Shown piece by piece: positions 11,730 to 25,600 of a stretch of DNA of 64,000 bases; position 1 is the first letter of the stretch, and every line of letters starts with the position of its first letter. Position numbers and translations under genes: made by a program. The DNA is taken from the NCBI GenBank assembly GCA_949126835.1, contig OX421508.1, forward strand, positions 17,841,098-17,905,097, read 5' to 3'. The notes under the pieces were generated by a model. The model did not search any database. It was not told the origin of the DNA and worked only from the letters and a program-made list of their open reading frames with translations. This DNA comes from Anisus vortex (lineage: Eukaryota > Mollusca > Gastropoda > Planorbidae).

Positions 11730-12663
11730 TTTGGGTGATAATGTAGAGTGGCATGTAGTCAGGTTTTCAGGGAATGAAGTTGGAGTCTGGGAAGTTAATA
11801 TATGCGTAGGGTTTGAGGGCTGTTGTGGATGACTCTTGTGCTAATGCTAAGGGTTGCTCTGTATCGCATTATTCATATTTATTGTATGACATTTACTGTG
11901 TTATTGACTAAATGTGAATAAAGAAATATGTATATATGTTTGAGGGGTGTATCAGTGTATCAACATTTAATATTCGCAGAATCTATGTTGAGAATGAGGA
12001 GGTCAGTATGATTTATGTAATTCACGTCTTAATTCAACAGAGATAATGTGTAATAAGCTATAGTCACTATAGACTATAGTTCATTTGGCCTACATAATAT
12101 AATATAATGTTTTTTTTATAAAGGAGGTGGCGTTTTAAAAAACAAGTGACTACATAATTTGCATAACTGCTGCTTACGACAGGTAGCGAGTCACTTAATT
12201 TTTTTCGAACTTAAAGCTTCATAAAGGTCTGCCCAGTTGCTTCAATTATTGTCTTTTAAAAAATATATATATATTACTTTAAATAATATGTCGAAATTGT
12301 CAATTCTTAGCAATGCTAAAAAATCTCTTCACAATATGTAAATAGTATTAATGATATTTCAGTATAAACGAAAATAGCATTGTTCTTACGACTGTAGGCA
12401 TATAGTAATGCAGTGTTCATACACTTCATTAGTTAGATATTTAAAAAAAAAATATTAGATCATTCTTTGTCCTCAAACAGACTTGATATTGAAATCAACG
12501 AAGTAGCATACATAGGAAACGGCATTTTGCTGGCCACCGACACTATTCCATGGTAAATTATTATATAATAGGCCCTATAGATATTGTACCACAGTTTAAC
12601 ATTTCGGGTATAATTTTCTATTTTATTTGTTCAAATAGTCTTACTTACAAGTTGGGTCAAGAA
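11730..12663 (+). other. Upstream region of the TNF ligand gene
   Basis: Between the minisatellite and the first coding exon lies about 930 bp of AT-rich sequence. The promoter and 5' UTR should be here, but no TATA box or transcription start can be placed with confidence. Confidence 0.35.
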
Positions 12664-12779
12664 ATGTATGAAAATAACAGACAAGCCTTTCCACTTATGC
12701 CGGAAGAGGTTCAGGATACACAGACTAAAATAAACGTTGAGCAAAGAGTAAGGAAAGAAAACTCTTGTCAATCCATTTG
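12664..12779 (+). CDS. TNF ligand exon 1: cytoplasmic tail
   Basis: Starts MYENNRQAFPLMPEEV and ends in phase 2 at donor GTAAGT (12780). It is charged, without a signal peptide, as expected for the inside end of a type II membrane protein. Confidence 0.8.
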
Positions 12780-15700
12780 GTAAGTCATTTTACGTTATGT
12801 ATATTACTGAACGTCCTGGGTTCGAATCCTGGTGCAGGCTATGATTTTTTCCCGGGTCTGGAGGGTGTCCATGAGTCTACTCAGCTCTGGTGGGTACCTG
12901 ACCGTATATGGGGTAAAGTAAAGGCGGCTGTGCATAGTGCTGGCCACACAATCACCTATTATGCCGTGGCCACAAAATCTGGTGAACGCAGCTTTACTGG
13001 AGCTATGGAACAATTTGGTCCGACGGGGATACCTTTTTATATTATGTTACTTACAGAATCAGATAGTTTAATTGCCCAGTTTAAGTTAAATGTAAAAATG
13101 CATTTGTGTATTTCAAAATATATAGTTCATGTCAAATTCCGATGAAATAGACGATGAAGAAGAAACAGATGAAGAAGTTGAAAATAAGAGAATTTAACTT
13201 ATTTATTCTTTTTAGATATTGCTTATAAACTATTAATTTATTACTTTTTAAACAATGTTTTTTTTTAAATTAGTTATGTTACTGCAATTCAAGTGAAAAA
13301 TGAAAATATTTAAACACAAAAAAAACCACACAAAAATAAAACTCAAGTAAAAAAAAACAACATATGTTGTATTAAATCATAATACTGTACATCATTATAA
13401 ATCAGAAGACCAGAATGAATCATAAAGACTGTAGCGGGCATGTAACTGTCAGAAACAGTCAGATAGAGACTGAACTAGCAAATACTGCAACAAATACTGT
13501 GAACGAGAAATAGCATTTGATTGTTAACTAACACTGGCACACTACATGGTTGTTCCTGTATGAATGTTCAAACCAGCAACTGAAGTGAAATATAGTGAGA
13601 TGTTAATTCGCTCGCCGAAACGACAGTCAGAGTCAGAAAAAGTGGGTTATTGGTTATCATTCAGCATCAGCAAAACTGTATACAGGCTAACACAGCAATG
13701 TAGGAAAGCAAGAGCGAGACCACGAGGGGCCCTTACATAAATTTGGGCCCTGGTCGGTATATAAGAGTATATCTATATCTAAGAGTATACCTGGTCGGTA
13801 TATCACATAATGTTACAGACGCTGTTTCTATACTACATAATACTATACTACAAAATACTATGTAAAAGCATAATATTAATGCGTGTTAAATAATTCTATT
13901 TGCAGGTGGTTCATCGTTCCCATCCTATTCTCCTTGGTAGCAATTGGTATCAGCATTGCAAGCATTGTTGTGGTCTCGAAGCGGTCAGCATCTACATCAA
14001 ACAGCGTCTTAACAGTAAGTAAAGATATGTTACAGATACAATAAACAAGAGTCTGTCTAACTTGGATGGAATTTTTGTTTCCCCTAAATATAGAAGTCCG
14101 CGCGTTATATTAAAAGTGGCCTTCCCCCCCTTCCTTTGGTGTGTGTGTGTTGTGACGTCACACGCCTGGAACTTTCTGGAATATACCAGATGGGGAAAAA
14201 AGATTATTGTTGTTTAATGACGTCACTCGTTCGCCCTCGTAATTTGATGGGCAGCACCCACTTGAACTCGTCGCCACTTATATTTTGGCATGTATTGGGA
14301 GGAGCATTGGATCCAATCCTGGTTTGAAAAGCCAGAATTTGTGACTATGCTCTGTAAAGGAAAGGTCTGGGGTGGGAGCGGTAGCTAAGTTTACAACGGG
14401 CAGTTTTAGTAATAGATCTAAAAGATCGAATCCTTTACAATATGTTTACTTTTTGTTCACTTTGATATATCACCTATAACAACCGCCTCACCTACCTTGT
14501 TGATCATCAGACGGAGGCCGAAATGAAATTTAACATCACGTGTGTTAAGTGCAATGAATACGACAGTCCAGATCAGAAATATCTTTTGGACCAGCTGACA
14601 AGATACACAGATGAAACTTCACAGATGTGTTGTGCACAAAATAACTCACAGGCTTCAGCGCTCTTATCACTGGTAACTTTAAACTTATATACTCAACACA
14701 ATCATTCTTAATACGTTTACACGGTGGTAAATTCAACTCTAAGATCTCTAACTGATTGTAAGACGTATGGACAGATGCTAATATTTTTTAATAAGATAAT
14801 ACGGTATTTAAATATAAGACGTAGGCTTGGGTACATATTCTAATATACTTTAATAAAATAATTGTAAATAAGACACATTTAGGCCTACTTATTTTGATAT
14901 TCTTTAAAATAAGATATTTTAAAAAAGGCACATATCTATAATCGAATATTCTCTGCTAAAAATGCTATTTTAATAATATTAGATCTATTATAGTCTAATA
15001 ATTATGTTATTATAGTTATATTAAGCAAATTTGGCTCACTACATCATATCGTTTTTCTATGCATAGATAAATTAACTTTTTTTTTACATTTTCTTTTCAG
15101 CTCACGTCACAAAATAAACAAGGTAGATAAACAATGATTTTTTTACTTATACAAATATCAAAATGACGAGACCATTAATTGTTAATGAGAACATTAACAT
15201 TACCCCTTTTTATAATTTTAGTCTTTAGGCCCATTCTATGACTGTATCCTTGTTTAGAAATGACAAGAAAGAAGCATTGTTAAAAAACTGAAAAATATTT
15301 TTTAAAAGTGTAATGTGAAGAATCTAGCGAGGAAGCGATAACAAGTTTATGTGACCAAGGCATGCAGTGGAATCACGCGGCCAGCACAATGTCTAGTCGC
15401 CTTAACCTGTCAGCTACCTATCCGTGTTGGGTAGACTCATAAACATCCTACAGAAAGAATCTTATTATCCTTTACAAGGACTCGAACCTGGGACCTTCGA
15501 TACGGTCACCATGCTCTATTAAACACTGATCATTGTATTATGCTTTGAAATTATCACTATAATAGCTGGTTCAACAATGTCAAGTATTGGACAGGGCTGC
15601 AGTTGACTCAACTATTGACAACCGCTCAAGATAAGCAAAAGTGGAAAAAGTTGACTGCTGAGGTGTCCATTCGCTTCCCCCAACGACCACAACGGTCATG

Positions 15701-16530
15701 GGATTGATGATGATGATGATGATGATGAATATTTTTATTACATCTATGTGCCTTTTAGTGATTCAGTTCATACAGTACAATAATTGTTACAAATATCGTT
15801 ACATTTTCCTCTGCCTTTGTTATAAAAACATTTAGGATACATATCTTTACATATAGTCCTATTGTATTTATGTATTTGTTACAAATGTTACGTTATGTCT
15901 TAGAAACAATAACTTTACATTTCGGCATTGTTAAAAAATTTATTGTTAAAATGTGTGATTTCTGTCGTTGCTACAAATATTACATTTCTGTCTTTTCACA
16001 ATTTAAATATTAAATTTCTGTCTTGTCACAAATGTTACTTTTCAGTCTTGTTACAAATATTACATTTCTTTATTTGTCACAAATATTACATTTCTGTCTT
16101 GTCAAAAATATTACATTTCTGTATTTGTCACAAATATTAAATTTCAGTCTTGTCACAAATATTACATTTCTGTCTTGTCACAAATATTTACATTTCTTTA
16201 TTTGTCACAAATATTATATTTCTGTATTTGTCACAAATATTACATTTATGTCTTGTTACAAATATTACATTTCTTTTTTTTTGTCACAAGTATTAGATCT
16301 ACATTTATGTATTTGTCACAAATATTAAATTTTTTTATTTGTCACAAATATTATATTTCTGTATTTGTCACAACTATTACATTTCTGTATTGTTACAAAT
16401 ATTACATTTCTTATCTTTGTCACAAATATTAGATCTACATTTATGTATTTGTCACAAATATTACATTTCTTTTATTGTCAAAAATATTACATTTCTATCT
16501 TGTCACAAATATATAAAAAAATTATTTATC

Positions 16531-16603
<73 letters not shown>

Positions 16604-19600
16604 CACAAATATTACATTTCTGTATTTGTCACAAATATTACACTTCTGTCTTGTCACAAATATTACATTTCTTTATTAGTCACAAATTTTACATTTCTTT
16701 ATTTGTCACAAATATTACATTTCGTATTTGTCACAAATATAACATTTCTGTCTTGTTACAAATATTACATTTCTTTATTTGTCACAAATATTACATTTCT
16801 GTCTTGTCAAAAATATTAAATTTCAGTCTTATTATAAATATTACATTTCTTTTTTTGTGTCACAAATATTAGATCTACATTTATGTATTCGTCACAAATA
16901 TTACATTTCTTTAATTGACACAAATATTAAATTTCTGTATTTTTCACAAATATTAAATTTCAGTCTTATTACAAATATTACATTTCTTTTTTTGTCACAA
17001 ATATTACATTTCTGTCTTGTCAAAAATATTAAATTTCAGTCGTCACAAATATTACATTTCTGTATTTGTCACAAATATTAAATTTCAGTCTTGTCACAAA
17101 ATATTACATTTCTATCTTGTCACAAATATTACATTTCTTTATTTGTCACAAATATTAATTTTTTTTATTTGTCACAAATATTGCATTTCTGTATTTGTCA
17201 CAAATATTACATTTCTGTCTTGTTACAAATATTACATTTCTTTTTTTTGTCACAAATATTAGATCTACATTTCTGTATTTGTCACAATTATTAAATTTCC
17301 GTCTTGTCAAAAATATTAATTTTTTTTATTTGTCACAAATATTACATTTACATGTATGTATTTTCTAGAGCTTCCTGAGGTTACGAACCCTGACAATTTC
17401 AGCATGAGCCCGACCCCGGCATCTTTTCACAAGAAACTCTACAATTCAACAAGTCTGGACGATCACGTGCAGTGTAAGTATAACTCACGTGCACTGTAGC
17501 TGTTGCCTGTGCTAAGATAAGTTAACTGTCATAGAAGTGCTTCTCAGTGGTGGCATCAGCGCTGCGGAGTCGGTAGATAAATGTTCCGACTCCGACTCCT
17601 CATTTTTTTTTACTTCCGACTCCCCGACTCCGACTCCTCTGTATTAATATTAATATACATTTTGTACATTCCTTGAAGGAAAGAAAGGCAAAATACATCT
17701 ACGTGTCATTACCACAGGACTACTGGCTGGAAAGCCAACAGTCTACTGTATTTAATTTTAAATATTCATGGGCCCCCTAAACTCTTGAGGGCCCCGGTAT
17801 GGCGTACCGGCTGTACCCCCCCCCCCCTCTCGTGGGGCCTGATCAGTAGTGGTGACGATCAGCGACGTCAAGGCGCAAACGGCAGTATCCCTTACCAGTG
17901 AGAGGCTAGGCTACATATGGGTGCTGCGTTCCCTGTAACAGCAGAACTAGGGATGTTAAAACCGGTTATCGGTTCTATAAAACCGGTTTAAAACCGGATT
18001 TCAGTTTCCCCCTCCCCCAACCCCCAGCGCAATGTCAGAAGTCACATGCCGAACAGCCAAATGTGCTTAGTTTTGTAGGTATATTTGAAAAATACTTCTA
18101 ACTTAATTAGTGTTTGCAGGGCATTCAAGGGGTTGATTTGTGTGAATACAATATGATTTTGTACTCTTTACCATAAAATTCTTTAGAACTAAAAAAAATC
18201 TGGGCTAATTGATTAAAACCGATAATAGCTTTCAATTTTTCAATAGTGATAATCAAATTACCGATTATCGTTGACCATAATATTAAGAAGCATATGAAGA
18301 GGCATATATTTATGGTAAATTGTAAAATAATGTGTTGAAAGAGAATCAAAAGAATGTGTATTTAATAGTGCCGTTAATAATAAAGCACAGACGCGGTGTT
18401 TTGAAAATAAAAACCGGTTTTCGGTTTCAAAACCGGAATCCGGTATTCCGGTTTTCGTTGAACATCTTTAAGCAGAACACAACACATGAAAAGTATAAAT
18501 ATTGCCACCAGGGCCGTATTTAGGATTGTGGGGGCCCTGTTCTCAAATTTATGTGGGGCCCCTCGTGGTCTCGCCCTGCCTTTCACATAGGGCCTACCTC
18601 AGGAAAGGGCCGTTAATTCATATTACATTCTGTAAAATCATACATTTTATGTTGGACGTAGCTTGTTTGAACTGGCGCGCTTTAAATTGTATGGGAATAA
18701 ATGAATTTTACTTTACATTTTCAACGAAATATGGGGATGTCACTCAAACATTTCTTTTTGGGATGTGTGGGGGACCCTGTTCTAATGGAACACGTGGAAC
18801 ATGCCTAAATACGCCACAGATTGCCGCTCCTAATTGTGCGTTGCGTGCGTAGCGCATTTATAAGTCGTAAAGGCGGCATTTTTTTGTATACCTATTGAAG
18901 GCAAATTACATAATGGAAAGAATCGTAAATGTGTAAAAGCCTCTTTAGGCCTCTAATAAAGGTATGCTTGTATACTAGTAGCTTTAAGATGCGTTTTATT
19001 TAGAACCTATGGCCTAGGCCTAGAGCCTACTAAGGCAGTGTTTAGCATTCCGAGAAAACCGCGCGTGCCTTGTCCTAGCAGTGCCGTTGTTAGGGATTTG
19101 GGAGCCCGGGGGGCTTGGCCTCTTTAGGAACCCCTGCATTTTGACATTATGACAATCGGACACTACTTTGGGGGGCCCTTCAAGTAGGGGCCCGGTGGGA
19201 CTTTCGAATTCGGACCCCCCTCCCCCTCCCCTAGTTACGCCACTGTTTCCTAGCATTTGAAATCATTACAAACAATGTGAATGGTAATTAGTAATTTGGG
19301 CACTTGTATAGCGTCATCAATACCGGCGCCGAGCAGTCTATTTGACGTTCAAATTAGTTCAAAATACTTTTTTGTGTGTCGACCGGCTATAGTCTGACAA
19401 TAGGGATATGATCTTGAGTAGGGATGGGGACTTAGAGGAAGAAACAGATACTTTACTTTCTCATCACAAATGTATGTAGGCCTATTGATCGGTTGTTTAA
19501 AATAAATGAAGCCATGTCTTTTTCCAATCTAAATTTAGTAGGAGTCGGAGTCGGTGCATTATTTGCCGACTCCGACTCCAGGTACCCAAATTTCCTCCGA

Positions 19601-22600
19601 CTCCGACTCCTCGACTCCATTCCACAGCCCTGGGTGGCATATCTAGCATTCACATCCAGCTGCTGAAATCTCAGGCGTTGATGGCCGGTCGACTAATAAG
19701 AATGCAAGAATGTGTGGATGGGCATAAAAAGAAGTCATTTGGTGTACGATCTTTCGAGTCAGCAGCACCTTTTTTATGGAATAAATTGCCTCAGACATTG
19801 AGGGATTCTGAAAAAAATGAGTCATTCAAGAGATGTTTAAAGACCTTCCTCTTCAACTAAGCTTATAGTTTTTTGTTTTGTTTGTATAGCACATTCACAA
19901 CTGAAACGTGGAATCAGAGCGCACTGAGCATGCTATAGGATAGGCGCGCTATATAAATCATCATCATCATCATCAAGAATACAGATAGCCGAAGAAACCT
20001 CCGTTCGGTGAGTTCACACAAAATAAAAGAAAAATCGATGGCCAAAAAAAAAGATATTCATGGAAGGCTTAAAAGTCTACAACTGATATCGACCTAGACA
20101 CATGGGGAACATAAGCAGCAGACCAAACTAAGTGGTGAAATGCTATTTTGACTAACTTACACTTGGCAGTATGCAAGAGCTGAGCTAAGATGGTCGAAAG
20201 GAAAAGCCAAAGAGAAGACACCCTGCATAGCCATGCAATATCCCGAAGCAACATCCCTTGAGTGTTATCTATGCAAAAGGCCCTTCAGGGCGCATTTAGT
20301 ACTCATATACCGCCATAGAAGCGACACAATTTTAGAGAGACGTGGTCATCCTCGGAACTGAGGGACGAACAACAAGTATAACTTAGCGCAGTGGACGGCA
20401 ACCTACGGAACGCGTGGCACGCTTGGCACGTAGAGTGATTTTCAATGGCACGCGGAAGATCCAGAAAAGGAAAATTTTAGTCTCTTCTGCAAGAAATTGA
20501 TTTCTGGCAAATGATAACTCTTATGCTGTTGGCACGCTAAATGAATTAGAAATCCTACTCTGAAACACTATTATCAAAAGGTTGCCTAGCCCTGACTTAG
20601 CGTAACATATTCTATGTTACTGACTCTCTTTTGAGTATCGACTGGTGCCGTGTGGAGAATGACACCACAAGGCGCCCTCCCCCTCCACCACCATACACAG
20701 CCATGACCATGAATTAATAGGACCGTGTCACAGCTTTTATTTTTCAACAACCAGTACCCCCCCCCCTCTCCCAGATTACATATATTAAATATATAACTAG
20801 TATGTGGCTACCTTCATGAACCCTTCCCCCCCCCCCATACGTCTCAGAACCAGGGGTGTATTAATCGTTGTGAAAAACAAGCACGTGCTCATCAAATAAA
20901 AGGTGACACCAGAGAAACTTTCACTTTGCACAAAATTTACTTTGGCCCAAGTCCGCTATGGAACAAGACTGCAAATGGCGCAACTGACTCCCCAACCCTC
21001 CCTTTAAATTACAGCCGATATATAAAGTATCCTTATACTTCTGCCTGATTGCTGCTAAATGCTTCAAGTATATAGTGACGGGGGATGAACTAACTCTTTT
21101 AAGGCCATTTACCGGCCCTTCTCAAAATCACCCTTGTTGGTATCTAATATTACCATCATCACCCACACACACTCTATTTTCAGCAGTGTTTTCGACAACA
21201 GCTTGATTTTTCCTTATATTTTCTTCAGATATTTTTTACATCTCCTCTTCCCCCCTTTTCCCCCCCCCCCCACCCACCCCACGGTTCGATATGATAATTC
21301 TTTTTTTTTTTTGTCACACATATGTTTTCAACCAGTCTTTGTTGTTTCCACTGAAATATCAGATCCATTATTCGACTCATTACAAAGTTACAACCTGATG
21401 TTCGCCACCAACCAGAACTACCCGTTGCTCGAACACAATGTCAACATTGAGTTCCTGGCCTCCGGAACCAAAATCACGCAGGCTGGCCTCTACCTGGTCT
21501 ACTGCAGCGTTCACTTCAAGCCTGATTCACCGGAACCATGCAAGACATTCACAGAACAGGTAATTCTTGTCTTCTTTTTTTTTTTAATCAGTTTTAATTA
21601 CTTCCCTTCTATTCTTTAAATCCCTATTGAACACATATTATGAGGGACATAATTTCCACAATTTTCAAATCATGTATAAAGCCAGTCATTTATTTAAAGA
21701 ACCTTTTAACTTCGCTTTATGTTATTTCTTTCTTTGTGGATGGCAATGGGCAAAATCAGCAGAAGAAAAATGCATAGCTAAAAAGCATAAAAATGATTTA
21801 GACGAAAACATTTTATACGAGTTTTTTTTAGATATGCCCCTGTTGTAATTTGTATGGAGGACTTACATAAGATCGCCTCTCATCACATAGCCTACTTTAT
21901 CTCTCAAGCTTATACATAATAACACGCATAAATACTAATGCAATAGTTTCAACATCGGTTATATATCCTAATCGAAACATTTTAGACAACTGTCGTTCTT
22001 TTATTTATTGAGCCAGGGTAAGATTAGGTTTATAAACGAAATTGAATAAAGTGTATTTTCAAACTTTGTTCCCATAAACGAAATTGAATAAAGTGTATTT
22101 TCAAACTTTGTTCCCATAAACGAAATTGAATAAAGTGTATTTTCAAACTTTATTCCCTTTTTTCTTAGTTTTGACAAACTTTAATATTTGTTTTGAATAA
22201 AGTGAATTTCTAAACCATATTTCTTTTTTAAAACTGTATTAACAAACTTATTTTTTTATATTTTTTACTCCACGCTTAGACGTTTAGTTTGAACATCACC
22301 AAGACAAGCAACGGGAATACGGCACTCCTTTTATCGGCTGTTCACACCTGCTGTGATGACTGTATCAGGAATCAGGAAACTGCATTCACAGGTTAGTTCA
22401 GCTTTACATATGATATTATGATGCTTAGACTGAGGAGAATTCTGTCTACCGGGATCCAGCATGCTTTCAAACGGATGAAATTTAAACCTTGACCTCTAGT
22501 ACGGGGTCATGGTGGTGAAGTGGCGACCAAGCAATGGCTTGAATCTAAATATTTTCATTTTTAAACATCTGAATATTTGATAAATACGAAATTAATGCTT

Positions 22601-25600
22601 TCGAAATCCCTTTATAGTTTCACTTAAATAATTAAATAAAAAAGTGACCTTTGAACTATAACTATAGTATAAAATTGATCGCATGAAATTCGTTTAAAAT
22701 TTTGTATTAGAAAGTAATAATTAAATTGATGCCACACGAGATCTATTAGATTTTCTTTTCGAAGCATTAGTTCAAGCTTACCATTGGCTTTGTGTGTGTA
22801 TGTGGGGAGGGGGGGGTATTAATTCGCTCTTTTTGATGTGCTGGGAACAATCTGTTATTAATTTAGATCTACTCATTCTAAATCAAACCCGATAACTGTA
22901 AAATCTGGAGTTTTACTTTGAACTGTCATAAATTCTCTATTATTTCTAATCTACCGGTATAGGCCAAAGGATTTGTCTAAGAATACAAGAATCAAGAGTG
23001 AAGTTTATTAGCACATGAATAAGATTTACATGCTAATATATTAACTTATAATAATTACAAAAACATTTACACACAAAAAAAAAACCTAGATGAATTGCAC
23101 AAGAAAATGGTGTTATAGCTAAGGAATATTTCTGTCATTAAGGCCAATGGTTGGCAGTGGCGTACCGAGGGCTGGTATCACCCGGTGCGATAAACTTCGG
23201 GTGTCACCCCCCCCCCCCGCCCACGACTTTCCCCATAGTTTTCGTCTCCTTAAAACAAGTCTACAGTTCAAATATGACAAAACAATAACAATATTAATTT
23301 AATACTAGAAAGTAAAAGCAATAAACAACTGAAACAACCGTACGGTTAGTTATTTTTATATTAAAAGTACTCTATTATAATTTTTCCTTTCCTGTTCTTT
23401 AAAACTGCAAACTTGTCAACTACCTCATCAAAATCTATGTCATTCACAGTATCACTTTCAATCAAAAACATAGCCAAATCAGAAAGTCTTGATTGCCCCA
23501 TGGTGGAGCGTAAATAGCATTTTATAAGCTTTAGTTTTGAAAAGCTCCGTTCACATGAAGCCACAGACACACATACCGTTAGAAAACATTGAAGGCCTAG
23601 CGTGAGTGTTGGAAGAGATTCTATGAAGTCCCATTTAGCTATAAATTTTAAAATGCTTAATACTGACCAGTCCAGGGCTTTTTTTTAGGTAAAAATCATC
23701 TGCTTTTAGGTGTCGTCATATTTCTTTTAAGAGCTCATCTTCGGATAGCTCATCGTATAAAGATGTTAATTTGGGAACGGACACCAATAAATCTTCTTCG
23801 CTTGCTGACAGTAGAATCTTAGGCTGAACAGCCTCAAACATATCTGCAACGCTGTTGATCTGATCTGGAGTTCAGAATTAAAGCGATCAATACACTCAAG
23901 CATCGCCCTACTGCTTTCTTCTCGCACAGAAATTCCAGAATCTCTTAATTTTTCCCCTGCCATTCTCTTCTTGAATCTCAATCGTCTCTCTATCGAAATT
24001 CCATGTTGGTCTGATTTTATAAGTGGTTGTTCAATAGCATGCTCCACTAATTGACACCGCTTTTCGTGCAAAAACAATCTTAAGGCGTCTAGCTTGGTCA
24101 CCACTTTATTAAGAGTTAAGTCTTTAGTCTGCAGGTACTGCTGTGTAAGATTAACTTCCTCAAGTGTATCAGCCCAAAGGTTAAGGTAGCAGATAAAACG
24201 TGAAATCACAGACAGCATGTAAAAGTCCTTGTGCTGTACCTTTTGTGTCCAAATTTTCACGAGAATCACATAAAGCTTCAATCGCCGTAATACATTCATC
24301 AAACTTATCTTTCACTAGTTTAACAGTAGCATGATGAGCGCTACAACGTGTTGTAGATAACCTTTTCAACGACACCCCGGTGTGCTCAATTAAAACATCC
24401 CATCGATGAGTGGAAGCAGCAAAGAAGGAAAACTTTCTCTCAAGAGTAGCAACAAACTTTTATACATGAAGCATTTTCGGCAAAGAATGTTGACCACACA
24501 CGTTTAGGGAATGACCCACACATCCATTAAAAATAGCTTTCTTATTCTTTTATTTCAAAATGGCATGAACATCTCCATGGATTCCAGACATTGTGGTAGC
24601 ATTGTCGTAACCTTGAGCTCTGCACATTATTATATCAGGTCCGTCATTTTTTAGATTTTTAAGAATGTCAGAACTGAGGTCGTCAGCTTTTTTTTTCCTT
24701 TAGAGGAAAAAATCCAAGAAACACGTCTCTCACTTCAACTTTCCCACTGTGGATTTGCACATATCTGATCACTTCAGACATTTGGTCAGTATGTGATATA
24801 TCAGGTGTGCTGTCAAACATAATTCTAAAATACCTTGCGGTCTTTAAATCCATAACAAGACTTTTCTTTGCATGGTTGGTCAGTACATTAATAAATTCAT
24901 TTTGAATTCTTAGGTGAAAGATAAGATACAGATGCTTTCCCTGTACATGTACTTATCTTTAGTCTTATAAGGTGCTCTTTCAGCACTGGGTCATATTTGG
25001 AAAGCATCTCAACCATATTCAACGAGGATTCATCTTCGTTGTGGTCACGAAATGCCACATTTTGCTTCACGAGAAACAATGTAATATCTAACAACCTGTG
25101 TAGGATATCCCTCCACTATTTCTTCTCCCTATCCATCAAGAGACTGGTGAACGCTGCTTCACCGGCCCTATGATCAGTTTGGTCCGAAGGGTACTTTACT
25201 ATCTATTAAGGCAATACTTTCGGCATCAATTGTTCATGTAGCTTAAGTCCTGCTGCCAATGTTTTCCATTTTTCAAGGCAACTTAGGTGCTCTTCAGATA
25301 TCTCATGATTATGTAGTTTTGGACTCAGTTTCCACCACTTATCAAACCCAGTAACACATTTTGATGTTTTTCGGTAACATCCACAGCAAACAATCTGCAG
25401 CAAAAACAGTATAATTTCTCACATGAACGCATTATTTTCTCACCATTGGACATAACCTTATAGAACCATTGTTTTGTTAGCTGGCGCACATCTCCTTTAG
25501 CTTTTGCATCTTGTCTTGTCTGCATGCTGTATGGTGATGACACACCGTGCTGCTAGTCATTTATTTTATTATGATCTGCCATTTGTTCTGTTATCGGACT

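Noticed and set aside
12765..13145. 126-codon ORF after TNF exon 1
   Set aside because: It runs through a SINE copy; the TNF donor at 12780 and exon 2 phase show this region is intron.
15928..17294. Many overlapping 60-177-codon ORFs rich in HKYYIS
   Set aside because: They are translations of the 25-bp intronic minisatellite.
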